A stretch of DNA of 64,000 bases from Bacteroidetes bacterium SB0662_bin_6 (GCA_009839485.1 VXPQ01000011.1:16460-80459); one strand, 5' to 3'. Positions 35,521-44,315 are shown, counted from the stretch's first letter. Numbers and translations: made by a program. The notes: a model not told the origin generated them from the sequence alone.

Positions 35521-35630
35521 GCGATGATCTAGCCCCAACGCTCCTTCCCGGCACCGACCACGATGTGCTTGCCGGATTTCTTGATCCTGCGGCCCGCGAC
35601 CGGATCGCCTTCATGCCCTCAATTAGGTGA
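35472..35630 (+). pseudogene. Truncated CobW/G3E GTPase, 5' fragment B
   Basis: 52-codon frame preceded by GGAGG. It starts MTAFLEQPIPATVVTD like fragment A but departs before the P-loop into CDDLAPTLLPGTDHDV and unrelated residues. It is therefore non-functional as a GTPase. It sits directly before the duplicated DUF5916 gene end. Confidence 0.6.
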
Positions 35631-35706
35631 TTGATGTGGGAATGGTAACTCATGTATTTAAGTGGGAGCTCGCCAGATACGTACGTAGTGGTCAATCTCT
35701 TGCATT

Positions 35707-35835
35707 CGTCTTCAACGACGCCCGCTACTTCGTCAACGATACCACCCGGCGTACTGATCCGGAACGCTTCTCCACGCAGCAACAGGCCATCGTCAAGGTG
35801 ACCTATTTGCGGCAGTTATGATTCCACACCCTCAT
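35707..35835 (+). repeat. 129-bp direct repeat, copy of the DUF5916 gene end
   Basis: Near-identical to 31461-31589. It encodes the last 38 residues of the DUF5916 protein in frame with its stop (VFNDARYFVNDTTRRTDPER onward), without the rest of the gene. It lies 14 bp upstream of the binding-protein start, so it may have brought a junction sequence with it. Confidence 0.85.
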
Positions 35836-35849
35836 CCTTGAAACCGCCA

Positions 35850-37070
35850 ATGCGACCCATAAACTTGATCCTTTTCGGTGGTCTGGTGCTCCTTGCAGGG
35901 GCCTGCCGGCCTACTATCGAACAGCCCGAGACGAACAGCACTACGGCCGCTGCCTTCGAGCCGGGCACGGACTACTTCCCCGACAAAGCCGAAATCCAAT
36001 ATGCCGAGCACTTCTCCGTAACGTATCACGGGCACTACAAGGTAGTGCGGACGCACGCCGAGGTTCGACCCTGGCGAAGTGACACCGCGCCCGAGCCCCA
36101 CGAAGACGTGATGGTGCTGGTACAACGCGGCACGCCGCCCCCTCCACGTACGGGCGATCTCGAAGACGCCACCGTGCTGACCATTCCGGTCACCACCATT
36201 GCCGTCAACAACGACGGCACCCTTGCTTTCGTGCAAGCCCTGAAGCGCTCGGACGCAGTGTTGGCTGTCGGTGGCTTGCACACCTACGACGACACGCTCC
36301 GTCAGCGTGTTGAGGCGGGCGAAATCGGCCAGATAGGCTATAGCTGGCGTAGCGAACCCGACTTAGAAGTGCTCCTGGACCGGCAGCCGGATATTGCGTT
36401 TTTGACCGTGGATACCCCTTACAATGTGAAGGCGCTTGGCCGGGCACGTGAACTGGGCCTCCCAGCGGCTGCGATGTTCGAGTGGGCCGAGGCGCACTAT
36501 CTGGGTCGCACTGAATGGATTAAGTATCTGGCTCTTTTCGTAAACGCCGAACGTGACGCCAACACTATGTTCGAGTCGGTCGCCAGTCGGGTCGCTGACC
36601 TGAAAGCGCTGGCAGCCTCCGCACCGCATTCCCCGATGGTACTCTGGGGCTACTACGGCGGCAACGGACGCTGGTGGATGCATCGGAATAATCTGGAAGC
36701 CCGCTTCCTGCATGACGCCAATGCCTTCAACCCCTACGAGAATTTCGACGGTGACCATCACACTGAGGGGGAGCCCATTTCGAGCGAGCAACTCTTGGTC
36801 GCTGGCACCAAAGCCGACCATTGGATCATCGGCGATATCCACGCCGCCGAACTGCCGCCCGACACCTACATGAACAGGTTCACTGCATGGACGCAGGGTG
36901 CTCTTTACCACAACTACAAGCGAACCAAGTGGGAGTACAACGCCTACGACTGGTTCGAGACAGCCTTGGTACGGCCCGACTGGGTCCTCGCCGACCTCGT
37001 CACACTCCTGCACCCTGAGGTGTTGCGCCATCACGAGACCATATTCTTTGACCTCTACGAAAAGCCGTGA
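35850..37070 (+). CDS. Periplasmic substrate-binding lipoprotein of a FecCD-type ABC importer
   Basis: 406 residues from the ATG at 35850, with lipobox LVLLAGAC (Cys about 19). It follows the BtuF/FhuD class III binding-protein plan: N-lobe with HFSVTYHGHYKVV and DAVLAVGGLHTYDD, a connecting helix around RRQPDIAFLT-like text (LLDRQPDIAFLTVDTPYN), and C-lobe ending VLADLVTLLHPEVLRHH, a motif common in siderophore/cobalamin binding proteins. It supplies the permease and ATPase encoded next. The ligand is not evident. Confidence 0.86.
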   Translation: MRPINLILFGGLVLLAGACRPTIEQPETNSTTAAAFEPGTDYFPDKAEIQYAEHFSVTYHGHYKVVRTHAEVRPWRSDTAPEPHEDVMVLVQRGTPPPPRTGDLEDATVLTIPVTTIAVNNDGTLAFVQALKRSDAVLAVGGLHTYDDTLRQRVEAGEIGQIGYSWRSEPDLEVLLDRQPDIAFLTVDTPYNVKALGRARELGLPAAAMFEWAEAHYLGRTEWIKYLALFVNAERDANTMFESVASRVADLKALAASAPHSPMVLWGYYGGNGRWWMHRNNLEARFLHDANAFNPYENFDGDHHTEGEPISSEQLLVAGTKADHWIIGDIHAAELPPDTYMNRFTAWTQGALYHNYKRTKWEYNAYDWFETALVRPDWVLADLVTLLHPEVLRHHETIFFDLYEKP

Positions 37071-37246
37071 AACGCCGCCTATTGCCTGGGATGCTCTTCT
37101 TAGGGTTTGGGGGATGTCAACGAACGGCACCTGCTCCGGACCAGTCAACGGCATGGGAACGCCAGTCCTGGACGCCTTCTACCAATACCAACCTGACCAT
37201 AACATCATGGCTTCTGCTATTGAATCCATGCCTCTTGCCGAAGTAG
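37067..37246 (+). CDS. Possible small lipoprotein ORF (59 residues)
   Basis: A GTG start overlaps the binding-protein stop (GTGA). The frame opens with a compact lipoprotein signal (KRRLLPGMLFLGFGGC, Cys 17), then a Pro/Thr-rich region and a hydrophobic end, stopping 40 bp inside the permease gene. No family is recognised. It may be a real coupled small lipoprotein, a truncated gene start, or chance. Confidence 0.3.
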   Translation: MKRRLLPGMLFLGFGGCQRTAPAPDQSTAWERQSWTPSTNTNLTITSWLLLLNPCLLPK

Positions 37247-38337
37247 AAATCAGCCAGCGACGCGGAAAGCCGGCCTTGCCGGCCCAGCCCGTTGATCTTC
37301 GCGCCGCATTACGTCCATTGGCATTCACGGGTCTACTGGCTGGTGTCATTGGCCTGTTCTTATTGGAGCTAATGATTGGCTCCGTTGCCATCCCGCTTCG
37401 CGACATCCTAACGTTGCTGATCGGGGATGAGCCCAGCCAGGCTGCCTGGGCTACGATCCTATACGAATTGCGCCTGCCGCGTGCGATTACGGCTTGCGTA
37501 GGTGGGGCTGCCTTTGGGGCGGCGGGGCTCCAACTCCAAACGCTCTTCCGCAACCCTTTGGCCGGCCCGTGGGCGCTGGGAATCACGGCCGGGGCGCAAT
37601 TGGGCGTAGCGCTGGTCGTCGTCACGGGTAGTGTGGTCGGTTCTGCCTTCTTGGAACAGGTTGCGTTCTTGAGCAACCTGGGCCTGGTGGCCGGAGCCGG
37701 GCTCGGGGCAGCGCTCGTACTTGCAGTGATTGCCTCCGTGTCCCGGCGCGTAAGCACCATCACCCTGCTGATTGTGGGATTGATGCTGGGCTTCCTGGCC
37801 AATGGGCTGGTGAGCGTCGTGTTGCACTTCACTAACGAGACGCAAGGCGCAGTGTTTGCATCCTGGAATGACGGCAGTTTCGCCGGCGTGCATTGGGATC
37901 ACTTTCCGGTGTTGCTCCCGATGCTGCTTGTCGGTATTGTGGCTGCGCTCTTGCTGGTTAAGCCTCTTAACGCGCTACTGCTGGGCGAACACTATGCTGC
38001 CACCCTTGGCCTCTCGGTAGGGCAAGCCCGGATGATGGCCCTGACAAGTGCAGTGTTGCTGGCGGCGCCCGTCACGGCCTATTGCGGCCCGATTCTCTTT
38101 ATCGGCCTGATTGTGCCGCACCTTTGCCGTGGACTGTTCAACACCTCGGATCACCGCATCCTGATGCCTGCGGTCTTGCTGATGGGGTCGGTGCTGGCGC
38201 TCGGCGCTGATCTGTTTGTTCACCTGCCATGGGAACGGCACTTCCTCCATCTCAACGCAGTCAATGCGCTCCTGGGCGCACCCGTAGTGATCTGGGTGAT
38301 TCTGCGTAACAAGCACATGCGGAGCTTCGCTGTGTAG
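37207..38337 (+). CDS. FecCD-family ABC transporter permease
   Basis: 376 residues from the ATG at 37207. A polar N-terminal tail of ~45 residues precedes about ten membrane helices. Signatures are LRLPRAITACVGGAAFGAAGLQLQTLFRNPLAGPWALGI (the RLPR..-G.-LFRNPLA block of BtuC/FecD/FhuB) and GPILFIGLIVPHLCRGLFNTSDHR. It forms the channel for the adjacent binding protein and ATPase, which import siderophore, haem or cobalamin-type ligands in this family. Confidence 0.9.
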   Translation: MASAIESMPLAEVEISQRRGKPALPAQPVDLRAALRPLAFTGLLAGVIGLFLLELMIGSVAIPLRDILTLLIGDEPSQAAWATILYELRLPRAITACVGGAAFGAAGLQLQTLFRNPLAGPWALGITAGAQLGVALVVVTGSVVGSAFLEQVAFLSNLGLVAGAGLGAALVLAVIASVSRRVSTITLLIVGLMLGFLANGLVSVVLHFTNETQGAVFASWNDGSFAGVHWDHFPVLLPMLLVGIVAALLLVKPLNALLLGEHYAATLGLSVGQARMMALTSAVLLAAPVTAYCGPILFIGLIVPHLCRGLFNTSDHRILMPAVLLMGSVLALGADLFVHLPWERHFLHLNAVNALLGAPVVIWVILRNKHMRSFAV

Positions 38338-38386
38338 CGCCTGCCTCTTGTCCACCTTTTGTCATCTGCATTCGCGTCTACGTTCT

Positions 38387-39412
38387 ATGCTTGCTGTCGA
38401 AGATCTCGCTATCGGCTACGAATCGCCACGCACCCCTGCCCATGTCGTTGCTGAAGACATCAACATATCGCTCAACGAGGGCGAGCTGGTGTGTCTGATC
38501 GGTCCAAACGGGGGTGGAAAAACGACACTGATGCGGACGCTTGCCGGGATGCAGCTTCCCCTGGCCGGGCGTGTAGCCATCGATGGGAGAGACGTCCATA
38601 CCATGCCTGCGCGTGAGCGTGCCAAACGCCTCAGTGTAGTACTTACCGAGCGTGTCAGCGCAGGTTTGCTCTCGGCCTATGCCATGGTTGGTTTAGGACG
38701 CTATCCCCACACGAATTGGTCGGGCGCGCTTTCCGATAAGGACCACGAAATCATCCAATCGGCTATCCGTATGGTGGGGGCCGAAACCTTCATGCACCGC
38801 AGCGTAAGCGAACTGAGCGACGGGGAACGCCAGAAGATCATGATGGCCCGCGCTCTGGCTCAGGAGCCTCGCCTGATGATCCTGGATGAAATCACCGCTT
38901 TCCTCGACCTCCCTCGGCGGGTCGAGATCATGCGTTTGCTGCGCCGCCTGGCTCGCACCACCGGGCGCGCCATCCTGCTTTCGACGCATGACCTCGATCT
39001 GGCCTTGCGTAGTGCGGATCGTATCTGGCTCTTACCCAAAGGAGGGGCATTGCAAGCCGGGGCTCCCGAAGATCTTGTTTTGAACGGAGCCTTCGAATCC
39101 GCCTTTGCCAGTGAGGGGATAGATTTCGACCGGGAGCATGGTTCCTTCCGGATTCACCAGCGTTTCGAGGCCGAGGTAGAGTTGGTTGGGGAAGGTGCTG
39201 CGTTGTTCTGGACCCGGCGCGCCCTGGAGCGCGAGGGGCTTCACGTTCAGGAAAACGGACAGCCGGCGTCCATCCGCGTGGAGATTGTGGCTGAAGGCCT
39301 GTCTCTGCGTTGGCAACTCACGCACGGCGGTCAAACGCACACCTATGATGCGCTCTATGACCTGACCCGCTATGTACAATCCTTTCCCCGCACAACTCGC
39401 GCGGAATCATGA
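38387..39412 (+). CDS. FecE/BtuD-type ABC transporter ATP-binding protein
   Basis: 341 residues from the ATG at 38387. Walker A is GPNGGGKTT, signature is LSDGERQKIMMARALAQ, and Walker B reads LMILDEITAFLDLPRR, with Ile where most families have Pro (LDEPT). The H-loop is STHDLDLAL. After the ATPase core (about 1-235) there is an extra C-terminal domain of about 100 residues (RFEAEVELVGEGAALFWTRRALE) seen in Bacteroidota siderophore importers. It completes the importer of this island. Confidence 0.88.
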   Translation: MLAVEDLAIGYESPRTPAHVVAEDINISLNEGELVCLIGPNGGGKTTLMRTLAGMQLPLAGRVAIDGRDVHTMPARERAKRLSVVLTERVSAGLLSAYAMVGLGRYPHTNWSGALSDKDHEIIQSAIRMVGAETFMHRSVSELSDGERQKIMMARALAQEPRLMILDEITAFLDLPRRVEIMRLLRRLARTTGRAILLSTHDLDLALRSADRIWLLPKGGALQAGAPEDLVLNGAFESAFASEGIDFDREHGSFRIHQRFEAEVELVGEGAALFWTRRALEREGLHVQENGQPASIRVEIVAEGLSLRWQLTHGGQTHTYDALYDLTRYVQSFPRTTRAES

Positions 39413-39437
39413 TAATCCCCAGCGCCAAGTCGGTCCC

Positions 39438-41675
39438 ATGAAGCCTTTGATGCTAAGCGTGTGCCTGTCCTTCCTCGCACAGCCTCTGGCCGCCCAAACC
39501 AACGGGGATTACGCCCCCGGTGCTCAACCGCCCATCAAGCTGCACCGCCTCTCGCAGCCGATTCAGCTTGATGGCATCATCGACGAACCAGCCTGGCAAG
39601 CGGTCGACCCTTTTCCTCTGGTGATGTATCAGCCCACGTACAAGGGCGCCATGACCGAACGCACGGAGATTCGGGTGGCCTACGACGACGACTACCTCTA
39701 CGTCTCCGGACAACTGTACCATGTCGACCCCGGCAACCTGCGCACTAATTCGTTCTACCGCGACCGCTGGAGCGGCGACGAGACTTTTGCCATCGTGCTC
39801 GACACATTCAACGACAACGAGAACGCTCTGTGGTTTTACACAACGGCCCTCGGTACCCGCTTCGACATCGCAGTAGCGGACGATGCGGCCAATGGCCGAG
39901 CCTCTAACAACCGAAATTGGAATACATTCTGGGATGTAGCAACTACACGAACCGACGAGGGCTGGTTTGCTGAGATGCGCATTCCTTTCAACAGCCTTGG
40001 TTTCCAGGATGAGAACGGGCGTGTAGTAATGGGAATGATCGTCTATAGGTGGATGGCTCATAACAACCACCGCTACATTTTTCCGGACATTCCACCCCGC
40101 TGGGAACGTGGCAGCAACAAGCCCTCGGTAGCGCAAGACGTAATACTCGAAGGCGTCTACAGCCGGAAACCCGTTTATGTGACTCCGTATGGTCTCGGGG
40201 GCGCCCGGCGGATATCTGAACTGGACCCTTCAGAAACAGCCTACCGTTTCAAAGACGACTTCACGCGTGAAATCGGTCTCGACGTGAAGTACAACCTTAC
40301 CAACAATCTCACGCTCGACGCTACGGTCAACACCGATTTTGCCCAGGTCGAGGCCGACGACGAGCAGATCAATCTGACGCGGTTTTCGCTCTTTTTTCCC
40401 GAAAAACGGCAGTTTTTTCAGGAGCGCTCCGGCATCTTCGAGTTCGATACCGGGGCTAACGGCAGCCGCCTTTTCCACAGCCGCCGCATCGGCCTGGTCG
40501 ACGGGCAGCCGATTCGTATTCTCGGGGGCTCGCGGCTCGTCGGGCGCGTGGGCGAGTGGGACATCGGATTGCTCAATATGCAAACGGCAAAGGAGGGCGG
40601 CATCCCTGCCGAAAATTTCGGTGTGTTACGGCTGCGTCGAAAGGTTTTTAATCCCTTCTCAACCGTCGGAGGCCTGGCTACCAGCCGGATCGACGCCGAC
40701 GGTGGATACAATTTGGCATATGGGATCGATGGCATCGTGCGCATCGTCGGGGATGAGTACCTCACCACGAAATGGGCGCAGACGCTGGACAAGGATCGGT
40801 TGGATGCGGGCGCCTTCAATTTCCTGGATGCCGGACGTTTTATGCTCAAGTGGGAACGGCGCAACATACAGGGGTTGAGCTATGAGTTGGAAGTCACCCG
40901 ATCCGGGGCGGATTACAATCCCGCCGCCGGCTTTGTCCGCCGCCGCGACGTTACCTTTCTCAGCCCCGATGTCAACTATCAATCATTCCGAGGGGCTGAC
41001 TCGCGGTTCCGGCGTATCTGGGTCGGTAACTGGTCCAATATGTACCTGCGCAATGAAGACGGATCCGTTGAGTCGGCATGGCTTCATCCCTTTTACTGGT
41101 TTGAAACCAAGGGTGGCGCGACGGTGCTGCTCTCGACGGCTCATACCTACGAGGACACGCGCATGTCTTTTCCGCTCTCCAAAGAGGTTAGGGTTCCCAT
41201 CGGATCCTACTGGTTTCATGATCTCTGGATTGAGGCCAATCCGCCTGATCGGTGGTTTTTCCGGCCTGATGTTACCTTCCGCACCGGCACTTTCTATGAC
41301 GGATGGAAGACGACCTTGAGCACAGGAGCCACCTGGAACCTTTCCCGCCATTTCGAATTGCGCGGCACCTACGAACTCAACCTGATTCGTTTCCCGGATC
41401 GAGACCAGCAGCTTGACGCGCACCTGGGCCAAGTTCGCATCCAGGCTGCGCTTAACACCCACCTCTCGGCCACGGCCTTCCTGCAATACAACAGCGTCGC
41501 CGATGTGTTCATTGTCAACACCCGGATACGCTATCACTTTGGCGAGGGCCACGACCTGTGGGTGGTTTTCAACGAGGGGTTCAACACCGAGCGGCACCAG
41601 CCCTTCGGCCCGATGCTGCCTGTAACCGATAGTCGGGCGATCCTACTCAAGTACACCTATACGTTCATCTGGTGA
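39438..41675 (+). CDS. DUF5916 family outer-membrane protein with N-terminal CBM9-like domain (copy 2)
   Basis: 745 residues from the ATG at 39438, with a signal peptide ending PLAAQ. Same plan as the copy at 29332: CBM9-like sandwich (about 30-240; IQLDGIIDEPAWQAVDP, then IRVAYDDDYLYVSGQL) followed by the DUF5916 barrel with DATVNTDFAQVEADDEQINLTRFSLFFPEKRQFFQER. The proteins differ widely outside the core, so this is an old paralogue and not a recent copy. It starts 25 bp after the importer ATPase, suggesting a linked job in the envelope. Confidence 0.83.
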   Translation: MKPLMLSVCLSFLAQPLAAQTNGDYAPGAQPPIKLHRLSQPIQLDGIIDEPAWQAVDPFPLVMYQPTYKGAMTERTEIRVAYDDDYLYVSGQLYHVDPGNLRTNSFYRDRWSGDETFAIVLDTFNDNENALWFYTTALGTRFDIAVADDAANGRASNNRNWNTFWDVATTRTDEGWFAEMRIPFNSLGFQDENGRVVMGMIVYRWMAHNNHRYIFPDIPPRWERGSNKPSVAQDVILEGVYSRKPVYVTPYGLGGARRISELDPSETAYRFKDDFTREIGLDVKYNLTNNLTLDATVNTDFAQVEADDEQINLTRFSLFFPEKRQFFQERSGIFEFDTGANGSRLFHSRRIGLVDGQPIRILGGSRLVGRVGEWDIGLLNMQTAKEGGIPAENFGVLRLRRKVFNPFSTVGGLATSRIDADGGYNLAYGIDGIVRIVGDEYLTTKWAQTLDKDRLDAGAFNFLDAGRFMLKWERRNIQGLSYELEVTRSGADYNPAAGFVRRRDVTFLSPDVNYQSFRGADSRFRRIWVGNWSNMYLRNEDGSVESAWLHPFYWFETKGGATVLLSTAHTYEDTRMSFPLSKEVRVPIGSYWFHDLWIEANPPDRWFFRPDVTFRTGTFYDGWKTTLSTGATWNLSRHFELRGTYELNLIRFPDRDQQLDAHLGQVRIQAALNTHLSATAFLQYNSVADVFIVNTRIRYHFGEGHDLWVVFNEGFNTERHQPFGPMLPVTDSRAILLKYTYTFIW

Positions 41676-41686
41676 GATGATTATCA

Positions 41687-41712
41687 TCTATTTCGCCAAC
41701 GGATTGGGCCGC
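41687..41712 (+). repeat. Right flank repeat of the 24.6-41.7 kb island (weak)
   Basis: Matches 24608-24633 at 21 of 26 positions. It lies 11 bp after the last plus-strand gene of the island and before the first minus-strand gene beyond it. Confidence 0.35.
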
Positions 41713-41830
41713 ATCTGAAACTGTTACACCTTGCTGGTCGTCCCGGCGCCCGATTCCATGTGGAATGGCGTGCGCGTACTGATCGTGGCCCAGACACTGC
41801 GGCCCTTCGCATTTGCGGCGATCAGACCCC

Positions 41831-42730
41831 CTACGCGACTCCCTGATCTTCGAGGAACTCCAGCATAATCTCGGCGCATTCCCGAGGGTTTTCAAGCTGG
41901 AGAAAATGGGTGGTCTCGGGCACGAAGTCGTAGTCGAGACCGGCCAAACCAGTGAGATCCATGCTGGGCAAAAACGACAAAGGCATGGTCGGGTCTCCCC
42001 CTATCACCTTGATGGGGCATGCGATGTCGTGCGCATGGGGTTCGAAATTGTAGGCGAAACTATACTCGAATATACAGGACTCGTATTCGCGCGGGCACCG
42101 GAGTTTATAGCCCCTTCCCCTGGAGGCGGGGCGCAACGTCGTCTCGGCGAAGAGTTCTACTACGCCGGGTTGCAGGCGCCCGAACGTCGGTAGGCGCCGG
42201 AGCATGTCTGCAAAATCCTCATGACTTCCGAACCATTCCTGGCGCATCTGGGCGACAATGCCGGACCTCCGCCACAAGGCATCGACTTCGAGAGGATCGC
42301 CGCTGGGAGGATAAATGGGCGGATCGAAGAGCACAAGCGCCGCAAATTCTTCGCCCGGGGGCTCGTGGTTGAGCGCCACTACCGCAGACAGGGAATGAAA
42401 CACGCCGATCTTCGGCTTTTCGCCGAAGTGCCGGTCAATACCCTGGAAGATGTGTGCATTGTCCGAAACGAAGGTTGCGATGTTGTGTGTCCGGATATCG
42501 GTCGACGAACTCCAGCCATGATTTCGGAGGTCGTAGAGCACGATATCGAAACGGTCGGCAAGCAGGGACCAGAAAGGGTAATACAGGTCGGCCGCCAGCC
42601 CGTTGCCATGACACAGCACGAGCCGCGGACCGTCCGGATTACCGTGCCGCCGGAGTACGCTGGTTGCACCGTCGGTTACAGCAATCTCGGCAGTGGCAAG
42701 CGGTTCCGGTATTTCCCATTGATCTTCCAT
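41831..42730 (-). CDS. Alpha/beta hydrolase fold protein
   Basis: 299 residues. The oxyanion-hole region reads LVLCHGNGLAADLYYPF and the next strand is IVLYDLRNHGWS. The nucleophile elbow is GVFHSLSAVVAL, a departure from the usual GxSxG (first Gly is His-preceded Phe, second is Ser). The acid/His end is VIGGDPTMPLS and PETTHFLQLENP. Substrate unknown; esterase or C-C hydrolase activities are typical. No signal peptide, so cytoplasmic. Its stop faces the end of the island. Confidence 0.83.
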   Translation of the reverse strand: MEDQWEIPEPLATAEIAVTDGATSVLRRHGNPDGPRLVLCHGNGLAADLYYPFWSLLADRFDIVLYDLRNHGWSSSTDIRTHNIATFVSDNAHIFQGIDRHFGEKPKIGVFHSLSAVVALNHEPPGEEFAALVLFDPPIYPPSGDPLEVDALWRRSGIVAQMRQEWFGSHEDFADMLRRLPTFGRLQPGVVELFAETTLRPASRGRGYKLRCPREYESCIFEYSFAYNFEPHAHDIACPIKVIGGDPTMPLSFLPSMDLTGLAGLDYDFVPETTHFLQLENPRECAEIMLEFLEDQGVA

Positions 42731-42739
42731 ATCATCCCC

Positions 42740-43495
42740 TTAGTCATGATCCTCCTCTTCGTCATGATTGCCTTCTTCGCCCCCGTCGTGCTCTTCGCCA
42801 TGATCGGCCCCTTCATCCTGATCGTGCCCTTCTTCCTCTTCCCCTCCCATCGCCACGGTCTCCAACCTCGATATATGGAGGTTCAGGGCATGGTTGACCC
42901 GCATCCCGAATACGCCGTCCATACCGAGATCGGCCCGGGGCAGGGCAGCCACTTCCGCATCGTTCACGAAAAAATGCACCGTTTCGGCGCCAGCCTCTAT
43001 GGCAAGCACGTTCTTCACGGTGGCGGCCTCTTCCTCGCGATCGGCCCAGCCGAGAATGGCCTCATGTCCGGTCCAGGGGTGAATGGTGGGCGCTTCCGGC
43101 CCTTCACGCCGCTTGACGATGAATTCTCCCCCGTCGCGCAGCAGAAAATACGTGTACTCGACGGCATCTCCTGTCAGGTCCGTTCCGCCGACAAAAATGC
43201 CGAAGGCCTCCTTGCGGCCCGCCGGGTCGAACAGGTAGACTTCCATTTCGATGCGGTACTCGCCGGACGCTTCCATCTCCGGCCCCCAGTAGATCGCGGC
43301 CGGGCCGGAGGTCACGTGCCATCCGGGCGGCATGGAAACAAACATTTCCAGATCATCCTCGGAGGCTTCGGGATTGTCGAAGCGAACCTGCCACCCCTCC
43401 GGGCGCACAAGGTCTTCCTGAGCCTGCACAGGGAAGGAAACGGCAAGAAACAGTACGGTGAATGCGAACAGCGGAGCGAATATAGAGCGGGACAT
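42740..43495 (-). CDS. Secreted beta-sandwich-like protein with His/acidic metal-binding-type tail
   Basis: 251 residues from the ATG at 43495, with a signal peptide ending FPVQAQ. Residues about 25-205 look like a concanavalin/DUF1080-type jelly roll (WQVRFDNPEASEDDLEMFVSMPPGW, then GIFVGGTDLTGDAVEYTYFLLRDGGEF). The last ~40 residues are almost only Glu, Asp, His and Gly (HDQDEGADHGEEHDGG and similar), which could bind metal ions. Function unknown. It lies 9 bp upstream of the hydrolase gene on the same strand. Confidence 0.7.
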   Translation of the reverse strand: MSRSIFAPLFAFTVLFLAVSFPVQAQEDLVRPEGWQVRFDNPEASEDDLEMFVSMPPGWHVTSGPAAIYWGPEMEASGEYRIEMEVYLFDPAGRKEAFGIFVGGTDLTGDAVEYTYFLLRDGGEFIVKRREGPEAPTIHPWTGHEAILGWADREEEAATVKNVLAIEAGAETVHFFVNDAEVAALPRADLGMDGVFGMRVNHALNLHISRLETVAMGGEEEEGHDQDEGADHGEEHDGGEEGNHDEEEDHD

Positions 43496-43626
43496 GGGAG
43501 GCAGCGGGTTGGCGAACATGGCAATGGATGGAAAATAACTTTCCGGATGGACTTCCCGGAATCCCTCGCGGTCAAGGTAAGCCGATGAGGGGATGATGTG
43601 CAAGCCGCCTTAATGGCCACTCCTCA

Positions 43627-44106
43627 TTACCGAGGACCGTCACGTTCCGATAGACAGCCCGTGTGCTCCTCGTCGCCGCATACCGCGCACGCACCGGTCT
43701 GGCAGACGCGCGCACTCAGCACGAGGGCGCCTGCGAGGATCAGGCTGCCGGCAGCTGACGTCACGGTCTCGGGCAGCGGCTCAAGCCAGCCGGCGAGGGA
43801 AGCTGTCCAGAGCACAGCTCCAGCGCCGAAAGTGAGGATCACGGCCGCGTTCTTGCGGGCCGGGCCCAGGACAAGCATTACCGCGCCGACAAGGACGGTC
43901 CCGACCCACACGGCCCGCTCGACGCCTTCGGAGAGCGCGAGCGCCGGCGCCGCCGCGACCAGGACCGGCGTGAGTGCGCAGTGCAGACCGCACCAGGCTG
44001 CGGCGCACGCCGCCAGTCGGGATCCGGAAGCCAGATACGTGCTCCGTGGAACGGTTGCGAGAAAATTCTTCACGGTATCGCGTCGGGGTAGGAGCGGGGA
44101 GAGCAT
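43627..44106 (-). CDS. MerC-domain membrane protein
   Basis: 159 residues from the ATG at 44106. Four membrane helices are visible: about 25-50 (RLAACAAAWCGLHCALTPVL), 62-80, 86-107 and 113-133. Conserved cysteines occur in helix 1 (C-x4-C-x3-C) and at the end (CQTGACAVC), the usual MerC pattern. MerC proteins move or bind thiophilic metals. Interestingly the island to the left holds the tail of another MerC gene. The open frame extends to 44349 but without protein-like features. Confidence 0.72.
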   Translation of the reverse strand: MLSPLLPRRDTVKNFLATVPRSTYLASGSRLAACAAAWCGLHCALTPVLVAAAPALALSEGVERAVWVGTVLVGAVMLVLGPARKNAAVILTFGAGAVLWTASLAGWLEPLPETVTSAAGSLILAGALVLSARVCQTGACAVCGDEEHTGCLSERDGPR

Positions 44107-44315
44107 TAGGGAGAGATCGAGTCGCAAAGATAAGGAATCTTCATGTTCGCGTCCCGCAGTCGCAACGAGGTTTTTCAGAACCGCCCGCTCAAAAGCGGGC
44201 AATAGACAATTCCGGCGCGATGCGTAATCCAGAGGCTCCACGTATGGCAAAAAAGTTGCCTCGGTCGTATCAAAGGGGATACGAGGGCTGGGAAAATCGG
44301 CTTCGTCCCCCCACC

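Noticed and set aside
44183..44200. GCCCGCT/AGCGGGC hairpin upstream of the MerC-like gene
   Set aside because: Short 7-bp stem without T-run and the adjacent gene already has a better terminator at 44316-44364.
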